Shown here piece by piece: positions 25,583 to 32,439 of a DNA stretch of 64,000 nucleotides. The first letter of the stretch is position 1; each line of letters starts with the position of its first letter. The notes under the pieces are model-generated. The model had not been told where the DNA came from. It ran no database searches and worked only from the letters and a program-made list of their open reading frames with translations. Where the stretch lies: positions 124,001-188,000 of IMG/VR virus record IMGVR_UViG_3300046660_000219. One strand, written 5' to 3'. This DNA comes from a virus. Made by a program: the position numbers and the translations under genes.

Positions 25583-25765
25583 TCACCACCACATAAGTAG
25601 CTTACCAAGCACGCCAAGCGACATGACGCCAAGGATCAACCAATGGGTCCAACCAGGTTTTTCATCGCTGAACCCAAAGGCGTAGGCGGAATAGTCGGAG
25701 AGATTATCAATCTGCCGTTTGAATTCAGGCGTACAGTCTTTAGGGTAGATGCGTTTACTGCGCAT
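25583..25765 (-). CDS. Small protein with C-terminal membrane anchor
   Basis: 60 residues; ATG 25765 overlaps the upstream stop (TAATG). A soluble basic first half and a hydrophobic segment at about 40-60. Likely tail-anchored. Confidence 0.6.
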   Translation of the reverse strand: MRSKRIYPKDCTPEFKRQIDNLSDYSAYAFGFSDEKPGWTHWLILGVMSLGVLGKLLMWW

Positions 25766-26352
25766 TAGGCTGGATCCTTCCACAGTTCGCGCACATCGGG
25801 AACTTCTAGGATACGTTCCAAGTAGCCGTGTCGGTCGTAGAACAACTGAATCAGGCGCTTACCTTTCCAATGAGGTTTGGCGAGGTCGTAGTGACCAGCG
25901 AACGGTCGCACCATGCTACTTGTACCGAGCACGTTACAAACGGAATCATCGGCATTGATCAGCATATCGACAACCATGCCGGCCGCGTTGTGGTTTTCAC
26001 CGTAGTGTTTTGCCAACCAACTGGTCTTGGGATTATGCGTGATGATCCCGCCGGTGTAGCCTTCTACTTTGGGTGTGTCTTCAGTGTCGTTACGCTCGAT
26101 GATCATGAGTTCATCGTCACGGTACCCTTTGATGTACATGCCGCCGTGAATAGGAGTCATGCAGTCATGGTGAGAGAGGTCGTCTAGAACGGTGCCCGGT
26201 GCAACCGTAAGAGCGTAACGCGGTTCGGGCTTATTATCATTTTTCCGCTCATGCGTCATGTCGTAATACCGCTGCATGACGTATAGGCGAACACCCGTCT
26301 CGACGATCTCGACCAACGCCCCGGTCGGAATGCGATGCTTGGCGATTTCCAT
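25765..26352 (-). CDS. Hypothetical protein, 195 residues
   Basis: ATG 26352 with GAGGGACG upstream. Begins with a beta-rich region (HRIPTGALVEIVETGVRLYV). No family recognised. Confidence 0.65.
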   Translation of the reverse strand: MEIAKHRIPTGALVEIVETGVRLYVMQRYYDMTHERKNDNKPEPRYALTVAPGTVLDDLSHHDCMTPIHGGMYIKGYRDDELMIIERNDTEDTPKVEGYTGGIITHNPKTSWLAKHYGENHNAAGMVVDMLINADDSVCNVLGTSSMVRPFAGHYDLAKPHWKGKRLIQLFYDRHGYLERILEVPDVRELWKDPA

Positions 26353-26381
26353 AATTTTCGTCCCTCTTGAAATAGTAGCGA

Positions 26382-26615
26382 TTACAGATCGCTGGTGGTG
26401 TGCGAAAACCGCCAATACTGGCGGATACCCATGCAAACTAGGCAGAACATGCCATAGCCGGTAGTGTAACGGTGTCGATCGCACGGGCACATGGGCGGAC
26501 CGTCTGGGATCGCATAGACGCCTTCGCGTGGAACTACACCCTCACGCACTACGACCTGTCCAGCCGCATTGCGAGTTAGACCAACGACGATTTCTTGTTG
26601 AACCATTTCGGGCAT
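26382..26615 (-). CDS. Small zinc-finger-like protein, 77 residues
   Basis: CPCDRH and, 14 residues on, CLVC suggest a zinc site at about 43-62. ATG 26615 has GAGGGACAAC upstream. No family recognised. Confidence 0.6.
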   Translation of the reverse strand: MPEMVQQEIVVGLTRNAAGQVVVREGVVPREGVYAIPDGPPMCPCDRHRYTTGYGMFCLVCMGIRQYWRFSHTTSDL

Positions 26616-26637
26616 GTTGTCCCTCCAGAACGTAAGA

Positions 26638-26671
26638 AACCCGGAGCGCCAATCAAGGCAGGCTCCGGGTT
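26638..26671 (-). terminator. Intrinsic terminator after the spike-like gene
   Basis: AACCCGGAGC paired with GCTCCGGGTT, then TTTCTTACG on the minus strand. Confidence 0.8.
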
Positions 26672-26695
26672 AGGAAACAATATTGTACGCAGATA

Positions 26696-26947
26696 CTACA
26701 CGAGAACGTCGGACGCACCGTCCACGATCGTGTCGTTGCGGGTGTCCTTGCCGCCTTTATAGGCGACAGGGTGGCTACCACCGTTAAGGATCGTCTTACC
26801 TGTAGTGCGAACCTCTCCACCAGTTACCGTTATCTTGTCGCCGTTTGTAGTGATGCTAGCGCCGCCGGCCGACGTGAACATGAAATCACCAGCGTCAGTA
26901 ATCTTGATCGTCGCACCAGCGTACGACAGCAGCATCTTGTCAGCCAT
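26696..26947 (-). CDS. Beta-repeat protein resembling a phage spike or baseplate tip
   Basis: 83 residues from ATG 26947. Short alternating hydrophobic repeats (IKITDAGDFMFTSAGGASIT, KITVTGGEV) followed by TILNGGSHPVAY resemble the trimeric beta-helix ends of baseplate spike proteins (gpV/gp45-like). It is encoded alone, with its own promoter, long leader and terminator. A structural role is an inference from the repeat pattern only. Confidence 0.5.
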   Translation of the reverse strand: MADKMLLSYAGATIKITDAGDFMFTSAGGASITTNGDKITVTGGEVRTTGKTILNGGSHPVAYKGGKDTRNDTIVDGASDVLV

Positions 26948-26969
26948 AACTGTAAGCCCTTGAGTAGAT

Positions 26970-26999
26970 GAGGGGCGGGTTTCGCAGCACCCGCCCCTC
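26970..26999 (-). promoter_or_regulatory. Strong leader hairpin upstream of the spike-like gene
   Basis: Perfect 11-bp GC-rich stem (GAGGGGCGGGT with ACCCGCCCCTC), 22 bases before the start codon, with no U-tract. It probably acts on mRNA stability or translation rather than termination. Confidence 0.55.
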
Positions 27000-27116
27000 T
27001 GACTGGAAAATGGTAGATTTGAAGTCTCACAGGTTAATCCACCAAACACGCTTTCGGATACCCGCCACCCCTGAAGTCATGTAGCCGGTTCCCGTTGTCG
27101 TGTTTCCAGACGCGCC

Positions 27117-27145
27117 AGTGTATCACAAGTGCGCTCTAGGTGCAA
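27117..27145 (-). promoter_or_regulatory. Sigma-70-type promoter for the spike-like gene
   Basis: -35 TTGCAC (27140-27145), 17 bp, -10 TACACT (27117-27122). Gives a leader of about 165 bases that contains only very short frames and the hairpin at 26970-26999. Confidence 0.6.
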
Positions 27146-27162
27146 ACCCATGCGTAGGCGCT

Positions 27163-27663
27163 TTAGTGCGCCGTAGCCCGTATGGATACCTGATATTCAC
27201 CACGTAGCAGGCGCGGCATGGGTACCGTGCCTTTGTAGCGCTTCACGTGGTGTGACAGCTCGCCAGTGCTAGTCAGCGGGTGGCGCGTACTGTGCACCTC
27301 CAGCTTGCCCAGCAACTTCATCGCAGCTTCGGCGGCGCTCTTGTGATCGTTGCGTGCGATCTTTGTCTCGACCGAGTCCATACCATTTTCTAGAATGGTG
27401 TCCCGCGCGATTTCATGTTCATCCGTCAAGGCTAGCGCGCACGTGAAGCCGAGACAGAACCCGACCCAAAGCTCATGTATTTCTTTGTTGCGATAGCCAT
27501 CCGTCTTTCGCTCGAAATTGATTGGCGTGCGCCGCCCCAGGTGCTCAAACCGCATCGTCAAATTATGTTCGAAAAGGGTATACAGCGCATCACGATCTTC
27601 GGTCATGAGCCGTTCGACCGTGTGCTCTTGGATGTCCGGGGTGAGTTGAGCGAGGTTCAGCAT
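27163..27663 (-). CDS. Hypothetical protein, 166 residues
   Basis: Helix-rich. ATG 27663 preceded by AAAAGAGTAACAGCC. No family recognised. Confidence 0.65.
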   Translation of the reverse strand: MLNLAQLTPDIQEHTVERLMTEDRDALYTLFEHNLTMRFEHLGRRTPINFERKTDGYRNKEIHELWVGFCLGFTCALALTDEHEIARDTILENGMDSVETKIARNDHKSAAEAAMKLLGKLEVHSTRHPLTSTGELSHHVKRYKGTVPMPRLLRGEYQVSIRATAH

Positions 27664-27699
27664 GGCTGTTACTCTTTTCGCGACAGGAAGATGAAACCA

Positions 27700-28101
27700 C
27701 TAGTTAGGGGTATGTTCTAGGTCTCGACCGTAGACGACGTGGAGGATTTCATCGGCCGTGTTCAGGTACACGGCGCGATAGAATGGTAGTTTAGCGTTTG
27801 ATTCGTTAATCGCTACTTCGAGACGCGATGAACGCTCCCCGTGCAGCTCTGTACTGATACGCAAAGCTAACGTATCCGCCGTGTACTTGTTGGGGTCCAA
27901 CTCGTCAGTAGCAAGACGAAATCCAACGATCTGTCCGTGCAGCTTTTCTAGAAACTGGACCGCACCGTCTTTCGGGTATCTGCTGTTATCAGTGTCGTCT
28001 AGAAAAATGACCTCGATAGCGGAAAGCAGCCCCTCTAGAATGGTAGAAACATCGCGCGGATAAACGATGCACGAAGATGGGATCATGGTGAGTTGGTGCA
28101 T
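27700..28101 (-). CDS. Hypothetical protein, 133 residues
   Basis: Alpha/beta; ATG 28101 has GAGGGACACC upstream. No family recognised. Confidence 0.65.
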   Translation of the reverse strand: MHQLTMIPSSCIVYPRDVSTILEGLLSAIEVIFLDDTDNSRYPKDGAVQFLEKLHGQIVGFRLATDELDPNKYTADTLALRISTELHGERSSRLEVAINESNAKLPFYRAVYLNTADEILHVVYGRDLEHTPN

Positions 28102-28114
28102 AAAATGGTGTCCC

Positions 28115-28510
28115 TCAGATCACCGGTAGCATTTGTGGTGGCTGACGCGGTGAATGATTAAAGTGTACGGCCCAATAGGCGATCTGGCGATACGGTTGAC
28201 GCACACCACAGGCCCGCATAGCTATCTTGAACTCAAGATCAGCGCGCGATTTCTCCCACGCCAGTTGCGTAAGGAGCCAATCGTGCAACACGGACGGGGC
28301 CAACAAATGATCCATGGGCATGAGAAACTGTAAAAGCCTAGGAACGCTAGGGCCGTCTGTCAGAAATCCAGCAGGGATGACGACCGGGTGATTTGAACCC
28401 AGGAAGCCGATTTCGTAAACGATAGGCTGCTGAACGTGCAGCATAGGGAAACCACGGATAGACAGCAGATCAGTACGTTGCGTAATCACCGCCGTGGTAA
28501 AGCTGCTCAC
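28115..28510 (-). CDS. DUF1353 family protein
   Basis: 131 residues from GTG 28510, with AAGGA upstream. VIPAGFLTDGPSVPRLLQ, then APSVLHDWLL and a C-terminal 'AD-F--AM---GV---R---AYWAV' pattern match DUF1353, common in tailed phages, with conserved Asp, Ser and His-Asp suggestive of a small hydrolase-like or virion-associated protein. Family function unproven. Confidence 0.8.
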   Translation of the reverse strand: MSSFTTAVITQRTDLLSIRGFPMLHVQQPIVYEIGFLGSNHPVVIPAGFLTDGPSVPRLLQFLMPMDHLLAPSVLHDWLLTQLAWEKSRADLEFKIAMRACGVRQPYRQIAYWAVHFNHSPRQPPQMLPVI

Positions 28511-28576
28511 GGGCTTATCCTTGCTTGGTGCGCTATCAGTTACCTATAAATTAGCTACGCGCACCCAGACACGGAA

Positions 28577-28604
28577 AAGGGCGAACCCGCGAGAGTCCGC
28601 CCTT
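28577..28604 (-). terminator. Intrinsic terminator after the two-segment membrane protein gene
   Basis: AAGGGCGGAC / TTCGCCCTT stem, then TTTTCC on the minus strand. Confidence 0.75.
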
Positions 28605-28630
28605 ACCAAACAACGCTAGACGTCCGGACA

Positions 28631-29131
28631 CTAGACCGGAGCTTGTTGCTCCGTCCGACCACGATCACGTGCGCGATCCATACGGTTTTGCGACGTCGTC
28701 GGCGTAGGTGGCGCGGAATCGATGAAAGCCGTCATGACGTGCTTGCGCAGCATGTCGAGAGCCAGACTCATACCGCCCGTCTCCGCTTCATGCATTTCGA
28801 CAGCATCGGCGGCGATCCTCCACAGGTCTGCGCGGTTCCTATTACGCAGATCCCACATGGCGTCGCTAACGGCGTCGTTACTCTTTCGTAGGACATGGAA
28901 GACCACAGCGCCGTATAGGAGCGCGAGCGTCACGATCATTATGATACCGTTAATCAGAAGGTCGGCCATAGTACTCGGCGACGGCGGCTTGACGACAACC
29001 AAGGTGATCGTAGCCGTCTGCCACAGCAGCATGGCCACGACGACGAAGATATAGATCAGGCTGGAGCGATGCGCCAGACCGATAGCGGCCCAGCGGAAAC
29101 GATCCCACGTAGTGCTTTCGATAGGTTCCAT
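28631..29131 (-). CDS. Membrane protein, two membrane segments
   Basis: 166 residues; hydrophobic segments at about 24-46 and 58-82, then a soluble helical tail of 80 residues. ATG 29131 follows AGGAAATAGTATA. Membrane location is clear; role unknown. Confidence 0.7.
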   Translation of the reverse strand: MEPIESTTWDRFRWAAIGLAHRSSLIYIFVVVAMLLWQTATITLVVVKPPSPSTMADLLINGIIMIVTLALLYGAVVFHVLRKSNDAVSDAMWDLRNRNRADLWRIAADAVEMHEAETGGMSLALDMLRKHVMTAFIDSAPPTPTTSQNRMDRARDRGRTEQQAPV

Positions 29132-29166
29132 TATACTATTTCCTTGTTGAGACGTTGAGAAGTTGA

Positions 29167-29661
29167 CTACTCCAACCAGACGACCGCCATGGTCTCTAGC
29201 TGGTCGTAACGGGTGTACGGTTCAAGCAACGTCGGATCGAGCACTTGCCCGCGTTCGACGTAGACAAAATGGCTCCCGCTCTGACTGCGTTTACGCAGGC
29301 TAGGAACGAGGTGAATGGCGTTGCGGTGGGTGACACGATCGCGCGTCATCGCGCCCATGTATTGCGGCGCTAGCTTTTCTGGGTGGTGGTAGCGCGGATT
29401 ATGACCAAGACGACGCAACAACGTGATCAGTTCTAGAAAGGTAAGCCCATCTTCGTAATACTGAAACGCCATCCCGGCGGCGTACACGTCGTCGTAATCA
29501 TCACCGGTTAGCATCGTCACGCAGCACGCCCAGCAATCAGCCGCCTCGGCTTGAAACTGTAGCGGTGGCAAGTTCAGGTAGCGATCGAAGCTATCGCCCA
29601 TGACGGCGTGGATCGCAGTTACCGGTTCAGGCCACTTGAAATTAGACAGCATGGCGTTCAT
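29167..29661 (-). CDS. Papain-like/C39-like cysteine peptidase-fold protein
   Basis: 164 residues. DCWACCVTMLTG (42-53) with an upstream Gln, GSHFVYV with His131 and VLDP with Asp142 give the Cys-His-Asp order of C39/papain-like peptidases ('Q...C..A...ML', 'HFV', 'V.DP'). It could cleave a peptide bond next to a Gly-Gly, which is the usual C39 site; that is notable because a Gly-Gly-ending ubiquitin-like protein is encoded 1.1 kb away. Not proven to be active. Confidence 0.6.
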   Translation of the reverse strand: MNAMLSNFKWPEPVTAIHAVMGDSFDRYLNLPPLQFQAEAADCWACCVTMLTGDDYDDVYAAGMAFQYYEDGLTFLELITLLRRLGHNPRYHHPEKLAPQYMGAMTRDRVTHRNAIHLVPSLRKRSQSGSHFVYVERGQVLDPTLLEPYTRYDQLETMAVVWLE

Positions 29662-29669
29662 GTACCGAC

Positions 29670-29867
29670 CTACAGTTTTGGTTGTTGTCCGAAAGGGTCA
29701 CGCCAAATGTACGGGTCACTACTGTCTAGCCGGATGGCGGCGATAACAGCAACGGCGGTGTCCACGCACTCGTCACAAATCAGCGCATTGACGGGCGCAG
29801 CCAGCAAGGTCTTAACCTCGTAGTCCGCCTTGCCACAGAAAGAACAGTAGTTTACTTGCCTGTTCAT
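29670..29867 (-). CDS. Stand-alone ClpX-type C4 zinc-binding domain
   Basis: 65 residues. CSFCGKADYEVKTLLAAP followed by ICDECVD (Cys8, Cys11, Cys31, Cys34) is the N-terminal zinc domain of ClpX almost residue for residue, which dimerises and docks adaptors and substrates. The AAA+ motor is absent; the last 25 residues are unrelated. It may bind ClpX adaptors or substrates, or ClpX itself, and so redirect or block host ClpXP. Confidence 0.75.
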   Translation of the reverse strand: MNRQVNYCSFCGKADYEVKTLLAAPVNALICDECVDTAVAVIAAIRLDSSDPYIWRDPFGQQPKL

Positions 29868-30109
29868 GGTTTACCTTTTCTACGACGACGCATCTTGCGG
29901 ATAGCAGCGTGTTCCAGGCGTTGGGCCGCTTTGAGCTTATCGTTATCGACGAGCTTCTGTATAAGCGCGCGTTTTAGCGGGCTAATCTCGATGTACAAAC
30001 GCCTGTCGGTATCTACGTCACGCACCTCTAGGAGGGGAACTTTTCGCACGGGAATACCCGCTGCGCAGAACGGACAATCGCAGCCTACCGTAACGCTATG
30101 CATCACCAT
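29864..30109 (-). CDS. Small basic protein with Cys cluster, 81 residues
   Basis: GCDCPFC near the N-terminus, then a helical region ending in RKMRRRRKGKP. Overlaps the next gene by ATGG. Possible nucleic-acid-binding zinc protein. Confidence 0.6.
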   Translation of the reverse strand: MVMHSVTVGCDCPFCAAGIPVRKVPLLEVRDVDTDRRLYIEISPLKRALIQKLVDNDKLKAAQRLEHAAIRKMRRRRKGKP

Positions 30110-30119
30110 GCTGATACCT

Positions 30120-30437
30120 TTATGCTTCGATAGTCAGCGTCAAAGAGATCCGATCAGCATCGACGCCGATGATTTGCGCAAGCTTCTCGCGCGTCTCATC
30201 GCAAATGGTTTGCATCGTCTTCGGCTCGATCGCCGCGACAAGCTCGACGGCGCGCTCCGTAGGTGTCTTAGTGTTCGGGACGTCAGTGTCGTTCTCAATA
30301 GACATTGAAGCTACCTTTCTTTGCTTATCTTGCGCGATGACGTTGGGGCACTCGCTATAATCATAACCACCGTCACAGCGCAAAAAACATTCGACAAAGC
30401 CACATGAATTCGGCTCGTGTATAAATGGAAGTTGCAT
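30120..30437 (-). CDS. Hypothetical protein, 105 residues (61 if internal start is used)
   Basis: ATG 30437 directly follows the upstream stop (TAAATG). An in-frame ATG at 30305 has AAAGGTAGCTTCA upstream, so a shorter form may be made. The N-terminal part has four Cys. No family recognised. Confidence 0.55.
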   Translation of the reverse strand: MQLPFIHEPNSCGFVECFLRCDGGYDYSECPNVIAQDKQRKVASMSIENDTDVPNTKTPTERAVELVAAIEPKTMQTICDETREKLAQIIGVDADRISLTLTIEA

Positions 30438-30722
30438 TTAGAGCAAGCGCAGTCCGTACACTCCATCTTCTTGATGGAAACAGGGACCGTGTACCCACGC
30501 ATCTACGAGCGTGCCGTCGTACATGTACAGAGCAACAAAACGATAAGGTGAATTCAAACGTTGTTCCGTAGCTAGTGCCACAGTGGCTGTAAAAATCTTG
30601 CGGGCTTCGCTTATAGTCGGATATGAGCTTTCGCCGCTACCATGAGCCATAATCGTTACAACGCGATGCTCGACAGCACCCTCTTCGGGACGTTTAGCCG
30701 GTTGGCCGGGATTGTCACACAT
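30438..30722 (-). CDS. Hypothetical protein, 94 residues
   Basis: ATG 30722 follows AAAAGGTACATGTC. Alpha/beta. First gene below the ubiquitin-like operon terminator. No family recognised. Confidence 0.6.
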   Translation of the reverse strand: MCDNPGQPAKRPEEGAVEHRVVTIMAHGSGESSYPTISEARKIFTATVALATEQRLNSPYRFVALYMYDGTLVDAWVHGPCFHQEDGVYGLRLL

Positions 30723-30746
30723 GACATGTACCTTTTCTACAGAAAA

Positions 30747-30768
30747 GGGCGGGCTGTTAGGCCCGCCC
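30747..30768 (-). terminator. Terminator of the ubiquitin-like operon
   Basis: GGGCGGGC / GCCCGCCC with a 6-base loop, followed by TTTTCTG on the minus strand, 36 bases after the ubiquitin-like gene. Confidence 0.87.
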
Positions 30769-30803
30769 TCCGAGTTCCTGCAACAGGGTGCTTGCGCGCC
30801 CTG

Positions 30804-31334
30804 TTAGCCGCCGCGCGCTTGCGTAACGGTAGTGATGGTCTTGTTCTCGTTGATCACAGCCGTCTGCGTCAGCTTGGTGTTGTTGCTGTCACGCAGCATC
30901 AGGCCGGTCGGCGCGCCGGCCTTCTTGAGGTGATCGCCGAGCGTCTTGCCAGTGGACAGCGTGGACGATCCAGCGAACGAACCCGAGAAGGTCACGGTCA
31001 CGTCTTCCGTGGTAGCGACAGCCGGAACAGCGGCCGGAGCTTCTTCCGTACCGTTTTCCGGCGGTTGGGCTTCACCTTCCGCGACAGCTTCCGTTTCCGC
31101 CGTCTGTTCCGTGACGGGTTCCTCGGCGGCGACCGTTGCGGTTTCAGCGGCCGGAGCTTCTTCCGTGGTGGCTTCTTCCGACGCGGCGGCCACTTCTTCG
31201 GCGACCGGCTCTTCGGCGACGGGTGCGGCCGATTCTTGAGCCGACGTTTCGGCGCTCGTTTCGTTGGTGGCGGCGTTGGTCTCAGCGGTGTTTTCCGCCG
31301 CGCCGTTTTCCGGCGTTTCGTTTTGATCGGTCAT
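30804..31334 (-). CDS. Ubiquitin-like beta-grasp protein with C-terminal Arg-Gly-Gly
   Basis: 176 residues. Residues 1-110 are a disordered Ala/Glu/Thr/Pro tail. Residues 111-176 are a compact domain: strand (VTVTFSGSF), strand, helix (TLGDHLKKAG), then strands (GLMLRDS, TKLTQ, KTITTVTQ), the order of a ubiquitin-like beta-grasp. It ends exactly at QARGG, like ubiquitin's LRGG. The adjacent upstream gene is an E1-like enzyme, the usual partner that adenylates such a Gly-Gly end. Expected role: a protein tag, or a sulfur-carrier; the E2-like genes in the operon favour tagging. Last gene of the operon, 55 bases from the E1 gene. Confidence 0.8.
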   Translation of the reverse strand: MTDQNETPENGAAENTAETNAATNETSAETSAQESAAPVAEEPVAEEVAAASEEATTEEAPAAETATVAAEEPVTEQTAETEAVAEGEAQPPENGTEEAPAAVPAVATTEDVTVTFSGSFAGSSTLSTGKTLGDHLKKAGAPTGLMLRDSNNTKLTQTAVINENKTITTVTQARGG

Positions 31335-31389
31335 GTGTAGTCCCTAGCTAGGTTGTTGTGTTGGTACGCTTACTATTAACGCAGCCGTC

Positions 31390-32109
31390 CTAAGCTGCGC
31401 GCAACACTGACGAAGGATATCGCTTCTTCAGTATCGTCCAGGCGGAGAGGTCAGCAATGACCTCGTTCGCTTGAAGCTTGTTGTTCAGGGCGTCCATGGC
31501 CAGACAAATAGTAGTCTGGCTGGCGATCTGCGCCGTAGCCCCGATCGAAATGGTATTACCGCACGTGCCGATGTCGGCGGACGCTTCGGCGTCGTCGTAC
31601 AGCATTTCATAGTACGCGGCTTGTTCGCTCAAGTCAAACGGCCGGTAGGCGAAGCTCATAGCCGTGCGCCCGCTGGTCCTGGCGTCGTAGCCGACGCGGG
31701 TGTCGAACACCCATTCGACCTTGGGGTTAAGCTGACAGCCCTCTTGCGCGATCTGCTTACGGACCGTCATCGTGTCCACGCACATGAACACGAGATTGGC
31801 ATAGACGCGCCCACCAAGATACCGTTTCTTGTGGCCAGCGATCTCGGTACCTGTGGCCTCATAAACGCGCTGGCGTAACGCATTCACCTTCAAGCGCTCA
31901 ATATCATCAGGGCCATAAGGGTACTGGTTAGACAGGTTATGCGGTTCGACCACGTCGTCATCCCACACCGTGATGTTCTCCAGGCCCAGCTTAGCGAGAC
32001 CCAGGACGATGCTCGACCCAACAGCGCCCGCACCGATCACGAGGATCGACTTGTCGCTGAACTTGTGCGGATCGAATGCACTCAGGTGGCGTATCGTTTC
32101 AAGAGCCAT
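31390..32109 (-). CDS. E1/ThiF-family ubiquitin-like activating enzyme
   Basis: 239 residues. ILVIGAGAVGSSIVLGLAKLG (22-42) is the nucleotide-binding loop; WDDDVVEPHNLSNQ (49-62) holds the ribose-binding Asp and the NLxNQ motif; VDTMTVRK (111-118) is the 'D-N-x-x-x-R' element; Cys183 in GTCGNT is the probable thioester Cys. Adenylates a C-terminal Gly of a ubiquitin-like protein, here almost surely the neighbour encoded downstream. ATG 32109 overlaps the HTH gene's stop (TAATG). A ThiF/MoeB-type sulfur-transfer role is the alternative. Confidence 0.9.
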   Translation of the reverse strand: MALETIRHLSAFDPHKFSDKSILVIGAGAVGSSIVLGLAKLGLENITVWDDDVVEPHNLSNQYPYGPDDIERLKVNALRQRVYEATGTEIAGHKKRYLGGRVYANLVFMCVDTMTVRKQIAQEGCQLNPKVEWVFDTRVGYDARTSGRTAMSFAYRPFDLSEQAAYYEMLYDDAEASADIGTCGNTISIGATAQIASQTTICLAMDALNNKLQANEVIADLSAWTILKKRYPSSVLRAA

Positions 32110-32402
32110 TAGCGGCGGCCTTTCTTTGCGGGGTTACCATTCTTGCGCGGTTCCTCTTTTGCGACGAACCGGCGAGCAAGATTGGCGATGTGGGGATGCG
32201 CCAGGGAATTATCTTCGAACTCCACGGCTAAGTCAAGCGACGCTAAATGCAGCAATTGCTGGACCTTAATCGGCAAGTCTTCGATCCGACTCAACTCGAT
32301 AGGATGATACGAGCGATCGGAAATGCCAAGTTTGTCCGCCATGGCTCGCTGGGTTAAACCCAGCTCACCACGCAGTTCGAAAAGTGTATTGAAGCGATAC
32401 AT
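32109..32402 (-). CDS. Xre-type helix-turn-helix protein
   Basis: 97 residues. LTQRAMADKLGISDRSYHPIE (15-35, Xre-type HTH) followed by a helical region and a basic C-terminus (KKGRR). Translationally coupled to the E1 gene. Probably regulates the operon; the palindrome at 36140-36155 is a candidate target. Confidence 0.7.
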   Translation of the reverse strand: MYRFNTLFELRGELGLTQRAMADKLGISDRSYHPIELSRIEDLPIKVQQLLHLASLDLAVEFEDNSLAHPHIANLARRFVAKEEPRKNGNPAKKGRR

Positions 32403-32439
32403 CGGAAATCTCCTTCGACGATGAAGCTACTGTTACTAA

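Noticed and set aside
27000-27160. Possible tRNA in the leader of the spike-like gene
   Set aside because: No acceptor stem and T-arm of proper length could be built; the arms pair only three bases.
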